This document shows positions 38,482 through 47,777 of a DNA stretch of 64,000 nt, piece by piece. A program made the position numbers and the translations under genes. The DNA lies in the NCBI RefSeq assembly GCF_900103875.1, contig NZ_LT629705.1, forward strand, positions 3,853,001-3,917,000. Direction: 5' to 3'. How positions within the stretch are numbered: position 1 is the first letter of the stretch; the number at the start of each line of letters is the position of its first letter. Origin of the DNA: Pseudomonas arsenicoxydans (GTDB lineage: Bacteria; Pseudomonadota; Gammaproteobacteria; Pseudomonadales; Pseudomonadaceae). Below the pieces are notes generated by a model. It made no database searches. It saw only the letters and a program-made list of their open reading frames with translations, and was not told the DNA's origin.

Positions 38482-39984
38482 ATGTCTCTTGCGCTCGAAC
38501 GTCTAATCGCTGGCACGCCGATCCCTTTTGCCGGTAATCGTGTCACGGTCGTCAGCCCCGAACTGGCCGCGCGCTTCCAGCCCGGCGACCATTTACTGGT
38601 GGAGCAGGTCAGCGGCGAGTTGCTGCTGATCCCGGTGGTGGACCAGCAAGCGGCAGCCGTCGCGATCGAGCGCGCCGAAGCGGCGTTCACCGCGCTGTCG
38701 AGCGTCCCCGATCAGGCGATCAGCACGTTCTTCGATCTTTTTGCACAACGTTTGGAAAATCCGGACTGCTGGGCCTTGATCGAGGCCGCCAACCTGGCCG
38801 ACATCGAACGCGCCAAATCCCGTGGGCGTTCCACCACACGGCTGCTGGCCGATGAGCGCATGCGCCGCGACATGATCGCCGGCCTGCTGGCCTGGCGCGA
38901 TGCGCCGGCCACTCGCGGCAAGGTCATCAGTTGCGTCGAACATGACGGCTGGAAAGTCGAGCAAGTGGTGTCGCCGCTGGGCATCGTCGCGTTCGTGTTC
39001 GAAGGACGGCCGAATGTCTTCGCCGACGCGGCTGGCGTGTTGCGCACCGGTAATACCGCGGTGTTGCGCATTGGCAGCGATGCATTGGGCACCGCCCAGG
39101 CAATTGTCACTCATGCACTGAACCCGGCACTCAGCGAGGCCGGGCTGCCGGTCGGCGCGGTGTCACTGGTCGAAAGCGTCAATCATGCCGCTGGCTGGGC
39201 AATGTTTGCCGACCGTCGTTTGTCACTGGCGGTGGCCCGTGGTTCGGGGCGCGCGGTCAGCCAACTGGGCAGCATCGCCCAACAGGCCGGCACCGCCGTC
39301 AGCCTGCACGGCACCGGTGGCGCCTGGCTGATTGCCGACAAGGATGCAGACGCCGAGCGCTTCGCCGCCGTGGTGCGCAATTCCCTGGACCGCAAGGTCT
39401 GCAACACCCTGAACGTCTGCCTGATCCAGCGTGACCGCGCTTCGGAGCTGGTGCCGCTGTTCCTCGACGCGCTGCAACAGGCCGGCACCGCTCGGGGCCA
39501 AGGCTGCAAGTTGCACATCGTCGAGGGCAGCGAACAGTACTTGCCGGCTGAATGGCAAACGGCGAGCGTCCAGGTGTACCGCGCCGAAGGCTATCAGACC
39601 GAAGCCTTGGCCGAACCGTTGCCAGAGGACCAGTTGGGCCGCGAGTGGGAATGGGAAGAAACCCCGGAAGTCAGCCTGAACATCGTCGACGACCTGGACC
39701 GTGCCATCGCCTTGTTTAATCGCTACAGCCCGCAGTTCACGGTGTCGCTGATCAGTGAGGATACGGCCGCGCATGAGCGTTTCTACAATGCGGTCAACGC
39801 GCCGTTTGTCGGCAATGGCATCACCCGTTGGGTCGACGGCCAATACGCGCTGAACAAGCCGGAGTTGGGCCTTTCGAACTGGGAGAGCGGCCGTTTGTTC
39901 GCCCGCAGCGCCATTCTGTCGGGCGACGGGGTGTTCACCGTTCGCAGTCGCATGACCCAGACGGACCTGACTGTGAAACGCTGA
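38482..39984 (+). CDS. ProA-like aldehyde dehydrogenase family protein
   Basis: A 500-residue protein of the aldehyde dehydrogenase superfamily resembling gamma-glutamyl phosphate reductase (ProA): VVSPLGIVAFVFEGRPNVFADAAGVLRTGN, DRKVCNTLNVCLIQ (catalytic Cys), and a C-terminal HERFYNAVNAPFVGNGITRW. It is about 80 residues longer than canonical ProA (around 420) because of N-terminal and internal additions. A true proA normally lies with proB or nadD; this is therefore a paralogue. Substrate possibly a semialdehyde derived from glutamate or a related acyl phosphate. Confidence 0.8.
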   Translation: MSLALERLIAGTPIPFAGNRVTVVSPELAARFQPGDHLLVEQVSGELLLIPVVDQQAAAVAIERAEAAFTALSSVPDQAISTFFDLFAQRLENPDCWALIEAANLADIERAKSRGRSTTRLLADERMRRDMIAGLLAWRDAPATRGKVISCVEHDGWKVEQVVSPLGIVAFVFEGRPNVFADAAGVLRTGNTAVLRIGSDALGTAQAIVTHALNPALSEAGLPVGAVSLVESVNHAAGWAMFADRRLSLAVARGSGRAVSQLGSIAQQAGTAVSLHGTGGAWLIADKDADAERFAAVVRNSLDRKVCNTLNVCLIQRDRASELVPLFLDALQQAGTARGQGCKLHIVEGSEQYLPAEWQTASVQVYRAEGYQTEALAEPLPEDQLGREWEWEETPEVSLNIVDDLDRAIALFNRYSPQFTVSLISEDTAAHERFYNAVNAPFVGNGITRWVDGQYALNKPELGLSNWESGRLFARSAILSGDGVFTVRSRMTQTDLTVKR

Positions 39985-40059
39985 TCTCTTCCCGACCGCA
40001 GGCGCCAGGCGCACTATAATTAAGGTGTGTTTGCGTCTGCGTTTTGAGAGAGGTCCGCC

Positions 40060-40410
40060 ATGAAACTTCATTCATTTCAGAAATACTCTCATGATCTGGA
40101 AGCGGTCGTGCACGACACCTGGATCACCAGCCGGGTGAAGTCGGCCCTGGCCTTGGCCGAACCCAGCCTGGCCATGCAGGTTCATGTCAAAACCCATGCG
40201 GGTACGGTGGCGCTGAGCGGTCGTGTCATCACCCATAAACAGTGTGAGCAAGTCGTTGCGCTGGCCCGTTCGGTGCAGGGGGTCGTCGAGATCGATGCCA
40301 GGGAATTGCTCACTCACGTGTTCACGCCAGGCAGCGTTCCAACGGCTCCCAACGCCGAGGAAACCGCTGAGCGTCGGTCGCCATCGTCCTCCAGACTGGA
40401 CGACAAATGA
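40060..40410 (+). CDS. BON-domain protein
   Basis: A 116-residue protein carrying one BON domain: DTWITSRVKSALALA, VKTHAGTVALSGRVITHKQCEQVVALARSVQGVVEID. The BON fold (as in OsmY) binds membranes or phospholipids and is often stress-induced. No signal peptide is visible; the N-terminus is MKLHSFQKYSHDLEA. The C-terminus is low-complexity (EETAERRSPSSSRLDDK). GAGAGAGGTCCGCC precedes the ATG. A strong terminator follows. Confidence 0.82.
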   Translation: MKLHSFQKYSHDLEAVVHDTWITSRVKSALALAEPSLAMQVHVKTHAGTVALSGRVITHKQCEQVVALARSVQGVVEIDARELLTHVFTPGSVPTAPNAEETAERRSPSSSRLDDK

Positions 40411-40429
40411 CATTCGCGATCGTGTAAAG

Positions 40430-40458
40430 GCAGCGCTCCCGTCAACCGGGAGCGCTGC
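40430..40458. terminator. Terminator between convergent genes
   Basis: Perfect 12-bp stem GCAGCGCTCCCG (40430-40441) / CGGGAGCGCTGC (40447-40458) with a 5-nt loop, between the BON gene and cynT. Confidence 0.8.
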
Positions 40459-40491
40459 ATCGATCGTCTTTTGGCCACGTTCTGAAACCCA

Positions 40492-41151
40492 TCAAGCCGC
40501 TTCAACTGCTTTGCCATAAACAGCGCAAGTCGTCGGGTGTTCGGCCAGCGACACAAAGGTGCGGCTACTGGCTTCCAGCGCATCGATCGAACCGGTCTCG
40601 ATGTCGTAGACCCAGCCATGCAGGTTCAACTGACCTTTTTCCTGGGCCAGGCGCACGCTTGGGTGGGTCTGGATATTGGCCAGTTGAGCGATGACGTTTT
40701 CACGCACCATCGAACTTACCTTTGCCGCGTCATCGGCGTGAGGGCGCGACTCGTTGATAACCTTGGCCGACTCGGCGTGTTGCAACCATCCGCTGACGGC
40801 AGGCAGGTGATCCATGCATTTGCACTTGGCGATAGCGGTCATGGCGCCGCAATCGGAATGGCCGCAGATCACGATGTCCGTCACGCCCAGTACCGCGACG
40901 GCATATTCGACCGTGGCCGACACGCCACCTGGATGCGGGCTGTAGGAAGGCACGATATTGCCGGCGTTGCGGATCACAAACAGCTCGCCCGGTTCTTGCT
41001 GGGTCAGCAGTTCCGGCACCACGCGACTGTCGGAACAGGTGATGAACAACGTGCCGGGATGCTGGGTGGTGGCCAGGTGTTTGAACAGATCGGTGCGTTG
41101 CGGAAAAGCTTCGTTCTGGAACTTCAAAAAACCTTCGATGAGCGCTTTCAT
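40492..41151 (-). CDS. cynT: Beta-carbonic anhydrase of the cyanate operon
   Basis: A 219-residue beta-class enzyme: [28 protein letters not shown] with Cys and Asp-Arg dyad, and [13 protein letters not shown] with His and Cys zinc ligands. It interconverts CO2 and bicarbonate, supplying bicarbonate to cyanase and preventing loss of CO2. It lies 34 bp after the DUF2790 gene and downstream of cynS on the same strand, an arrangement of the cyn operon. Confidence 0.95.
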   Translation of the reverse strand: MKALIEGFLKFQNEAFPQRTDLFKHLATTQHPGTLFITCSDSRVVPELLTQQEPGELFVIRNAGNIVPSYSPHPGGVSATVEYAVAVLGVTDIVICGHSDCGAMTAIAKCKCMDHLPAVSGWLQHAESAKVINESRPHADDAAKVSSMVRENVIAQLANIQTHPSVRLAQEKGQLNLHGWVYDIETGSIDALEASSRTFVSLAEHPTTCAVYGKAVEAA

Positions 41152-41185
41152 GGTGATGTCCTCATAAGTGATAAACAGTGGCTAC

Positions 41186-41422
41186 TCAGTTCGAGCAACC
41201 GGTGCCGAATTCGCTGTATTGCAGAATGTGAGTTGCGCCTTTGGAGTCGAGATAAGTCATCTCCATCGGAACCACGCCGCAGACATCGGCAACCGGGGTG
41301 ATTGCCACGACCTGGGCAATGTCCAGGTGCATGTCATATTGGTAAGCGACGGCGGCGTCCTGGGCGTGAACCTGGGCAGAGATGCCCGCCAGCAACGAAA
41401 CAACCAACAGAATTTTTTTCAT
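41186..41422 (-). CDS. DUF2790 small secreted protein
   Basis: A 78-residue protein with signal peptide (KKILLVVSLLAGISAQVHAQD) and the DUF2790 pattern (YQYDMHLDIAQVVAIT, CGVVPMEMTYLDSKGATHILQY) with two Cys (CGVV and the C-terminal CSN). DUF2790 is restricted to Pseudomonas and its function is unknown. Here it sits inside the cyn operon between cynT and cynS, which may link it to cyanate or copper/bicarbonate stress. ATG at 41422 has GGAGGAGGCCCC upstream. Confidence 0.85.
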   Translation of the reverse strand: MKKILLVVSLLAGISAQVHAQDAAVAYQYDMHLDIAQVVAITPVADVCGVVPMEMTYLDSKGATHILQYSEFGTGCSN

Positions 41423-41510
41423 GGGGCCTCCTCCAGACGAATGTGGTGAGCGCAGAAGCGTGTTTGGTGTATCGGGTCTGGCCCGCACCGGAGTGCGGGC
41501 CGGTTTCAAT

Positions 41511-41978
41511 TTAGAAAGGACGCAGAGGCAGGAACTTGCCGTCCAGGGTAATCACGGCGCGGGAACCGCCTTCTGGATCTTCGACTTTCTTCATGTCGAG
41601 CTTGAAGTTGATCGCGCTGATGATGCCGTCGCCAAATTGTTCATGGACCAGGGCTTTGAGCGTGGTGCCGTAGATCTGGATCATTTCGTAGAAACGGTAG
41701 ATGGTCGGGTCGGTCGGAACACCGGAAAGGCTGCCGCGCAATGGAATGATCTGCAGGCGGGCCACGGTGTCGGCGTCCAGGTCCAGTTTCTCGCCGATGA
41801 CTTTGGCGGCGGATTCGGGCAGTGGATGCTGGCCGAGCAGGGCGGCGGTGACGTAGGCCAGACCAAGGCCGGTGCCGTCGGTCAGGTCCTGCCAGGACAG
41901 ATTTTTACGCGCCTTGGCATCGAGAATCGATGTGGTCAGGGCCAGACTTGGGTCGTTGTAAGCGTGGGACTGTTGCAT
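41511..41978 (-). CDS. cynS: Cyanase (cyanate hydratase)
   Basis: A 155-residue enzyme converting cyanate and bicarbonate to ammonia and CO2. The catalytic Arg and Glu lie in [13 protein letters not shown] and the Ser in [13 protein letters not shown]. Length matches the family (about 156). Divergent from cynR, from which it is 122 bp away; DUF2790 and cynT follow. ATG at 41978 is the standard start. Confidence 0.96.
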   Translation of the reverse strand: MQQSHAYNDPSLALTTSILDAKARKNLSWQDLTDGTGLGLAYVTAALLGQHPLPESAAKVIGEKLDLDADTVARLQIIPLRGSLSGVPTDPTIYRFYEMIQIYGTTLKALVHEQFGDGIISAINFKLDMKKVEDPEGGSRAVITLDGKFLPLRPF

Positions 41979-42100
41979 GGTGATTCTCCTATCGGGGTTG
42001 TGTTGCTTGGGTGTGAAGCAATCTTCTGCCGATTGATCCATAGCGTCCAAGACCGATATACAATGCTGCGCATAAGTCCTTCCTATAGATGGTGAGCCCC
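41979..42100. promoter_or_regulatory. cynS-cynR divergent promoter region
   Basis: The 122-bp region between cynS and cynR should hold both promoters and the CynR binding site. The segment gaccgatatacaatgctgcg followed by cataagtccttcctatag contains TATAC and T-N11-A type spacing as expected for a LysR box; the exact site is not proven. Confidence 0.55.
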
Positions 42101-42982
42101 ATGCTGCTGCGACATCTGCGTTATTTGCTGGCGGTTGCCGACCACGGCGGTTTCACCCGCGCCGCCGAGGCGCTGCACGTTTCACAGCCGACTCTGTCCC
42201 AGCAGATCCGCCAGCTGGAAGAAACCCTCGGCGTGATCCTGTTCGACCGAACTTCGCGCACGGTCAAGCCGACCGATGCCGGGGCGGCCTACATAGAGTG
42301 TGCGCGTCGGGTATTGGTCGAGCTGGAAGCCGGGAAACGTGCGTTGCATGACGTGAAGGACTTGTCCCGCGGCAGCTTGCGCCTGGCCATGACGCCGACG
42401 TTCATGGCGTACCTGGTGGGGCCGTTGGTGCGCGATTACGTGGCGCAATTTCCGAACATTCACCTGGAGATTTTCGAGCTATCGATGGACGACATCGAGG
42501 CCGGGCTGCTCGATGACTCACTGGACGTTGCCATCGCGTTTACCCAGGTCAGAAATGCCGACATCGAATCCATCCCGGCATTTACCGAGACGTTGGGCGT
42601 GATGGTGGGGCGCGATCATCCGTTGTATGAAAGTCAGGTCGCGCTGTCCGCTGAACAGGTGGCGCAACTGGACTTCGCGCTGCTGGCGCCTGACTTCGTC
42701 ACCCGTACCCGCATCAATGAGTATTTTGCCCAGGAGCAGATCACGCCGAAGGTGGTTATCGAAGTCAACTCGGTGAACACCTTGCTGGAAGTCATTCGGC
42801 ACACGGCCATTGCCACAATTCTCCCGGAGCCCATTGCCACCCAGGATCGGGCATTGCGCAAAATCCCGTTGCGGGGAGAGGCGCCCACCCGGGGGGCGGC
42901 GCTGCTGCGGCGTAAAAACAACTATCACAGCGCAGCGTCGGTGGCGTTTATGAATCTAGTGTTGAGCTCGGAGGCTCGTTAG
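42101..42982 (+). CDS. cynR: LysR-type regulator of the cyanate operon
   Basis: A 293-residue LysR regulator: [35 protein letters not shown] (winged helix, in pieces residues 2-37), effector domain with [14 protein letters not shown]. Position divergent from cynS is that of CynR, the cyanate-responsive activator in E. coli. The ATG at 42101 is preferred (GGTGAG upstream); an ATG at 42089 has none. Confidence 0.9.
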   Translation: MLLRHLRYLLAVADHGGFTRAAEALHVSQPTLSQQIRQLEETLGVILFDRTSRTVKPTDAGAAYIECARRVLVELEAGKRALHDVKDLSRGSLRLAMTPTFMAYLVGPLVRDYVAQFPNIHLEIFELSMDDIEAGLLDDSLDVAIAFTQVRNADIESIPAFTETLGVMVGRDHPLYESQVALSAEQVAQLDFALLAPDFVTRTRINEYFAQEQITPKVVIEVNSVNTLLEVIRHTAIATILPEPIATQDRALRKIPLRGEAPTRGAALLRRKNNYHSAASVAFMNLVLSSEAR

Positions 42983-42991
42983 TCGACAGGA

Positions 42992-43291
42992 TCAATCTTC
43001 CAGTGTTGGGCACACACCATTCGAGCCCTTGCCGGCGGCTGTCACCTTGACCGTTTCGTCATCAATCACTTCAATCGAAACTGTGATGCCCGAACCCTTG
43101 GCTTCGAAGTGGTTATCATCGATGGATTTGGTCTCGGCTTCCTTGCCGGCGATTGTGACCGGGCCTCCGGAATCCGCATGCACCGCTATTTTTCCGGGGC
43201 AGTCGGCATCGAACAAAGGCAGGCTGGAAATATCGGCATGGGCTGTATTGGCGATTGCCAGCAACAGCAAAACTGTCAGGGTATTTCTCAT
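42992..43291 (-). CDS. Small secreted protein, unknown
   Basis: A 99-residue protein with signal peptide (RNTLTVLLLLAIANTAHAD). Mature part is acidic, beta-rich (KIAVHADSGGPVTIAGKEAE, ITVSIEVIDDETVKVTAAGKG) with a Cys pair (DADCPGK and GVCPTLED). Convergent with cynR, only 9 bp apart. Family not recognised. Confidence 0.75.
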   Translation of the reverse strand: MRNTLTVLLLLAIANTAHADISSLPLFDADCPGKIAVHADSGGPVTIAGKEAETKSIDDNHFEAKGSGITVSIEVIDDETVKVTAAGKGSNGVCPTLED

Positions 43292-43367
43292 CGCAAGTCT
43301 CCAAGGGCACAACAGCGAATAAGATTAACCATAGCTGTATTTGCTGCGCACGAGACAAACAAAAAAA

Positions 43368-43400
43368 GGCCCCGCTCGAATAGTCGAGCGGGGCCTTTTT
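43368..43400. terminator. Strong bidirectional terminator
   Basis: Perfect 12-bp stem GGCCCCGCTCGA (43368-43379) / TCGAGCGGGGCC (43384-43395), ATAG loop, A-run before and T-run after. Ends the 43436-43765 gene. Confidence 0.9.
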
Positions 43401-43435
43401 ATTGATGAGACACGGGATAAACCCTGGAGGGGATA

Positions 43436-43765
43436 TCAGTAGAACCGGTCAATCACCCGAACTTCATTCTGATTCTGCAGCGAGGCCCATGCCTGTTTCA
43501 GCGTTTGCAGAACGTTACCGATGAAGTCCCTGTCGGCTGCGGCTTTCTTGCCGACATAGCCCTGGCCGCGACGGTACATCTTCAGTCGGGCGAGCAGGTT
43601 CTGGTTGTTCTGGTCGAACTCCGCTTCGTGAGCGTGAGGCGACAGGCAGTCGATATGAACCTGGCCCGATTTGCTGATCCACAGAATGTGGCTGTCGTGG
43701 CTGTCTTTTTGCGCAGCGAAGATACGAGCCAGTTCATCGATAGTAGGTTGATTGTTCAGATTCAT
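43436..43765 (-). CDS. Unknown 109-residue protein
   Basis: Begins MNLNNQPTIDELARIFAAQKD after AAGGGGC, a good ribosome site. Soluble; contains WISKSGQVHIDCLSPHAHEAEF and a basic Gln/Asn-rich C-terminal half. No known family. A strong terminator follows its stop. Confidence 0.7.
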   Translation of the reverse strand: MNLNNQPTIDELARIFAAQKDSHDSHILWISKSGQVHIDCLSPHAHEAEFDQNNQNLLARLKMYRRGQGYVGKKAAADRDFIGNVLQTLKQAWASLQNQNEVRVIDRFY

Positions 43766-44284
43766 AATATGCCCCTTGACCATTTGGTGATCTTTCAAAG
43801 TTGATTCGCTAATACAGGTAGCCCATCGGTTAGTTGATCCCTGGCACCGAAACCAGGACGTCAGCGGTCGGCCGTCAAATCGACGGGGTTGCGCGTCTGT
43901 TGCATGTAGTCGTGTTGAATAACTGCTACGCGTTAGCGTCACAACGAGGAGAAGCAGCGAAAACCTGGAGGCCACTGCCGACTTTTGAGGATCGGCCACA
44001 AGCTTCATGAGGATTGATCGCCAGCGCTTCTCGTCCTTGTACTGGACGTTCGGGCCAGGTCAGCTTCTTCAATCTGCCTTGTGGGCAGCGTGTATCCGGG
44101 AAAAACAGCTCGGCGGTCAGACGAGCTTGCTCAAACATGTTGCTGTACTCCCGATCGGGGAGATGTCTGCATCATGCAAGGGCAAATCGAAGGCGTCAAC
44201 AGTTATGTAGTGATTATTTTTGGTCACTACATATTGTCGGACAAAGCGGTTTGGAATTAAAAAATGGCATGCGAGGCAGGGCTG
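43766..44284. other. 519-bp region without a supported gene
   Basis: Contains an inverted repeat at 44205-44232 and a doubtful 70-codon minus-strand frame at 43926-44138 that has GGGAG before its ATG but no recognisable protein features. The lower GC around 44195-44260 suggests regulatory or acquired DNA. Confidence 0.5.
44205..44232. promoter_or_regulatory. 9-bp inverted repeat, candidate operator or hairpin
   Basis: ATGTAGTGA (44205-44213) and TCACTACAT (44224-44232), a perfect match separated by TTATTTTTGG. It lies 50 bp downstream of the acetyltransferase stop codon on the minus strand, so it could be a terminator of that gene or a regulator site. Confidence 0.5.
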
Positions 44285-44788
44285 TCAGGCCGATGGCGGC
44301 AATCGCTGGAAGCGGTAGAAGGTGCAGGGATAACCGTCTACTGGCTGCTGGTGCAGGGTGAAGTCAGTGTCGGCGAGTTCTGGCATCACCTTGGCCCAGA
44401 ACAGCCGAGCTGGCTGGTTCGCGTCGATGTGGAAAATCTGCCATTGACCGGGGAACCGGCTCAAGAGGGTGGAAACGACAAACTTCGCGACACCTTGGCC
44501 ACGAAAGCGTCGACTGACAAAGAGATAGCCGATGTTGTATTCGGCACCGTCGATAGGGGTGTTGTCGTCCATGGTCACGAACCCGGCCAGTTCTGCGTCC
44601 ACCGTGATCAGAAACGGCCGGGTCGCGGGTTTACGCCAGTAATCCCATGAGGGCAGAAAGTTGAAAAAACCGTGGTCACCGAATTTCAACGGCAGCCATT
44701 CGCTCAAGTCGTACAAGTAGAACTGCATCAGGTTTTCGATGGTTTCCAGTTCATCGCGGTGGGCGGCGTGCAACTCAATCGAAGGCAT
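44285..44788 (-). CDS. GNAT family N-acetyltransferase
   Basis: A 167-residue GNAT protein: LITVDAELAGFVTMDD, YLFVSRRFRGQGVAKFVVSTLL (acetyl-CoA binding R/Q-x-x-G-x-A/G) and DANQPARLFWAKVMPE. Begins MPSIELHAAHRDELETIENLMQ. Acceptor substrate unknown. The GST gene lies 49 bp upstream on the same strand, perhaps co-transcribed. Confidence 0.88.
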   Translation of the reverse strand: MPSIELHAAHRDELETIENLMQFYLYDLSEWLPLKFGDHGFFNFLPSWDYWRKPATRPFLITVDAELAGFVTMDDNTPIDGAEYNIGYLFVSRRFRGQGVAKFVVSTLLSRFPGQWQIFHIDANQPARLFWAKVMPELADTDFTLHQQPVDGYPCTFYRFQRLPPSA

Positions 44789-44837
44789 GTGAGGTCGCTC
44801 CTGATCGCTGGGCCATCCGTGGCCCTTTCGGGATCAC

Positions 44838-45467
44838 TCAGTGGGGCGCGAAGTCGTACTTCCCACCTTTTTTCAATGCGGCGATGTAAGCAGGGCGGGC
44901 CTGGAATCGTTCAATCCACGCCGTTACATGAGGGAAGTCGCTGAGTTTGCCCTGGGCTCTGGCGATCTCGCCGATGAAACTCATCTGGATATCGGCAGCG
45001 CTGAACTCATCGCCAAGCAGGTACGGGGACTGGCTCAGTGCGGTGTCGAGGTAGCCGAGGTAGTTGGCCACTTCCGAGTTGATACGCGGATGCAACGGTG
45101 CACCGGCTTCACCCAGGCGCCCGACGTACAGGTTCAGCATCAGCGGCAGCATGGCCGAGCCTTCGGCAAAGTGCAGCCACTGGATGTATTCATCGTAGGC
45201 GGCGGTGGATGGATCGGGTTGCAGGCGTCCCTGGCCATGACGGCGAATCAGGTAGTCGATGATCGCGGCGGACTCGATCACTTTTTGCGCGCCGTCTTCA
45301 ACGACTGGCGACTTGCCGAGGGCGTTGACCGCTTTCAGTTCTGGTGGTGCCAGGTTGGTCTTGGGGTCACGTTGGTAGGTTTTCAGCTCATAAGGGATGG
45401 CCAGTTCTTCCAGCAACCAGAGAATCCGTTGGGAGCGGGAGTTGTTCAGGTGGTGCACGATAATCAT
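44838..45467 (-). CDS. Glutathione S-transferase family protein
   Basis: A 209-residue GST: MIIVHHLNNSRSQRILWLLEELAIPYELK (Ser region), KSPVVEDGAQKVIESAAIIDYL (glutathione-binding Glu-Ser-Ala) and C-terminal DEFSAADIQMSFIGEIA. Only 27% like the other GST at 35657 by eye, so a separate class. Thiol-detoxification role assumed. Confidence 0.9.
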   Translation of the reverse strand: MIIVHHLNNSRSQRILWLLEELAIPYELKTYQRDPKTNLAPPELKAVNALGKSPVVEDGAQKVIESAAIIDYLIRRHGQGRLQPDPSTAAYDEYIQWLHFAEGSAMLPLMLNLYVGRLGEAGAPLHPRINSEVANYLGYLDTALSQSPYLLGDEFSAADIQMSFIGEIARAQGKLSDFPHVTAWIERFQARPAYIAALKKGGKYDFAPH

Positions 45468-45484
45468 AAATATTTTTCCTTCGG

Positions 45485-45512
45485 CAGCTATCGAGTGAAA
45501 CGAGGCTGCGAT
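45485..45512. repeat. REP-like unit, 'gtcgagtgaaacgaggctgcgat' family
   Basis: cagctatcgagtgaaacgaggctgcgat, a slightly diverged single copy between the GST and topB genes. Confidence 0.7.
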
Positions 45513-45580
45513 GTCTTGTCAGAAATGGGCGGTCGAGAGCTTGAAGAACACTAGACCATCACAGTCCATTCGAAGTGCCC

Positions 45581-47530
45581 TCAAGCTTTACTGGCCGGTT
45601 TTGCCGCGCGCTTGGTACCCGTCGACGGCTTTCGCTTGGTGGGCTTGCGTTTGTTTTTCCACGGTGTGGCGCCACGACCGGCCGGGCTTGCCGGCCCGCT
45701 GATGGTCAGGCTCAGGCCAGCGCAACGAGCGACCTGCTTGCTCATCCACGCCGCTTGCTTGGTGACGAACTCTTCCAGGCTCATCTCGCCACTTTGCACC
45801 ATGTCCAGCGCCTGCTCCCAGATGGCCGTGGTCCCGGGGTCGGCAATCGCGCGCGGCACCGCATCGATCAGGCTGAAGGCGGCCGGGGTGGCGGCCAGGG
45901 CCTTGCCGTTCTTGATCAGGTAACCGCGATCCAGCAGACCCTGGATGATCGAGGCGCGTGTCGCCTCGGTGCCGATGCCGGTGGTGTCCTTGAGCTTTTG
46001 TTTTAGCAGCGGGTCCTCCACCAGTTTCGCGACATTCTTCATCGCCTTGATCAGGTCGCCTTCGGTAAACGGCTTGGGCGGTTGCGTCCAGAGGTCTTTG
46101 AGCTTGACCTCGGCGACGGCGCAATCAAGCCCTTCGGCCAATGCCGGCAGCGGTTGCGGCGCTGGTGCCTCGCGGCCTTTCGCCGGGGCCAGTGCTTCGG
46201 GTAGGGCTCGTTTCCAGCCGGGTTCGACGATTTGCTTGCCGACGGCGCGCAAGGCTTCGCCGGCGCAGTTGAAGTCGGCCTGGGTGCGGTCGTATTCATG
46301 GTTGGGCAGGAACTGCGCCAGATAGCGCGCGCGGATCAGCGTGTAGACCGCGCGTTGCTTGCCCACCAGCCGATCGAGGTTCCTGGCGGCGGCGGTCGGG
46401 ATGATGCCGTGGTGCGCGGTGACCTTGGCATCGTTCCAGGCCCGCGAGCGACGCTGGGGTTCCAGGTAGTCGTTCAAGGCGTTCAGCGACGGGTCGGCCT
46501 GCCGTAGCGCGGCGAGTATGCCCGGTGCTTCGCTGTGCTGGCTCAGGGGCAGGAAACCGCAATCGCTGCGCGGGTAGGTGATGACCTTGTGGGTTTCATA
46601 GAGCGCCTGGGCGATGTCGAGGGTTTCCTGGGCGCCGAGCCCGAGTTTCTTCGAGCAGACTTCCTGCAGGGTGCCCAGATCGAACGGCAACGGTGCGACC
46701 TCACGCATTCGTTCAGTGCGCAACTTGATCACCCGGGCACTCGTGGCGCTGCGCAGTGCGTCGGCTGCTTGCTGGGCCAGCGCCTGATTCAGGCAGCGAT
46801 CCTGATCGTCACAGGCGTCGGATGCCGCACGCCATTGCGCGGAGAACGCGGTGCCATCGTGCAGCAGCTGCACGTCAATGCCCCAGTAGGCGACCGGCAC
46901 GAAATCGGCAATGCTGCGGTCGCGATCCACCACCAGGCGCAAGGTCGGCGTCTGCACCCGACCCACCGGCAATACGCCCTGATAACCGGACTGGCGCCCC
47001 AGTAGCGTGAACAACCGACTCATGTTCATGCCGATCAGCCAATCGGCCCGGGACCGTCCGAGCGCCGAATGATAAAGGCTGAAGGTCTCTTCACCCGGTT
47101 TGAGCGCCGCCAGCGCCTTGCGGATCGATGCATCGTCCAGCGCCGACAGCCACAGGCGGCGGATCGGCCCACGATAACGGCAATGCTCCACCAGCTCCCG
47201 GGCAATCATTTCGCCCTCACGGTCGGCGTCGGTGGCAATCACCAGCTCATCGGCCTCGCCGAGCAGGCGCTTGACCGCCTTGAACTGGCTGGCCGTGCGC
47301 GGCTTGACGGTCATCTTCCATTTGTCGGGGATAATCGGCAGGTCCGCCAGCACCCAGCGCTTGTACTTCGCGTCGTAGGCATCCGGCGGGGCGGTTTCCA
47401 GTAGATGGCCGATGCACCAGGTGACCGTGACGTCCGTTCCCAGCCAGCAACCGTCGCCACGGCGCTTGGCGCCGAGCACGGCCGCGATGTCTTTGGCCTG
47501 GGAAGGTTTCTCACAGAGGTACAGCCGCAT
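45581..47530 (-). CDS. topB: DNA topoisomerase III
   Basis: A 649-residue type IA topoisomerase. MRLYLCEKPSQAKDIAAVLG and DADREGEMIARELVEHCRY form the Toprim domain, GRSRADWLIGMNMSRLFT and VGRVQTPTLRLVVDRD the next domain, and ITYPRSDCGFLP contains the catalytic Tyr. The C-terminus is Lys/Pro-rich (KKRKPTKRKPSTGTK-like) without zinc fingers. It resolves catenated DNA. The ATG at 47530 is used; one at 47539 is possible. Some topB genes near the ends of islands are plasmid-like, but this one has the chromosomal length. Confidence 0.95.
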   Translation of the reverse strand: MRLYLCEKPSQAKDIAAVLGAKRRGDGCWLGTDVTVTWCIGHLLETAPPDAYDAKYKRWVLADLPIIPDKWKMTVKPRTASQFKAVKRLLGEADELVIATDADREGEMIARELVEHCRYRGPIRRLWLSALDDASIRKALAALKPGEETFSLYHSALGRSRADWLIGMNMSRLFTLLGRQSGYQGVLPVGRVQTPTLRLVVDRDRSIADFVPVAYWGIDVQLLHDGTAFSAQWRAASDACDDQDRCLNQALAQQAADALRSATSARVIKLRTERMREVAPLPFDLGTLQEVCSKKLGLGAQETLDIAQALYETHKVITYPRSDCGFLPLSQHSEAPGILAALRQADPSLNALNDYLEPQRRSRAWNDAKVTAHHGIIPTAAARNLDRLVGKQRAVYTLIRARYLAQFLPNHEYDRTQADFNCAGEALRAVGKQIVEPGWKRALPEALAPAKGREAPAPQPLPALAEGLDCAVAEVKLKDLWTQPPKPFTEGDLIKAMKNVAKLVEDPLLKQKLKDTTGIGTEATRASIIQGLLDRGYLIKNGKALAATPAAFSLIDAVPRAIADPGTTAIWEQALDMVQSGEMSLEEFVTKQAAWMSKQVARCAGLSLTISGPASPAGRGATPWKNKRKPTKRKPSTGTKRAAKPASKA

Positions 47531-47777
47531 AACCACCATCGTTCATCAAGTTGGCAAGAGGCGCACAGAATGGCCGGTGGCGAGCGATGGAGCAATCTTT
47601 ATCTGTATGGATGTACAGGCAAAGCTGTTGCGTCAGGTTGCGGCAGCGCAAACGGCCCGTTCGGCTGTGAGATATTCATTGCCGCGAAAATTGCGTTATA
47701 CCTGATAAACCCGGGTCTAAGGTTTTGGCGGCGCTGCGCGCCCCACAGGTCCATCACCGTCATGAGGAATGCATTCC

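Noticed and set aside
38482..39984. Canonical proA
   Set aside because: Too long and without proB or nadD context; called ProA-like only.
43926..44138. 70-codon minus-strand frame with a possible ribosome site
   Set aside because: GGGAG precedes the start, but the peptide has no features and no context; kept only as a note in the gap entry.
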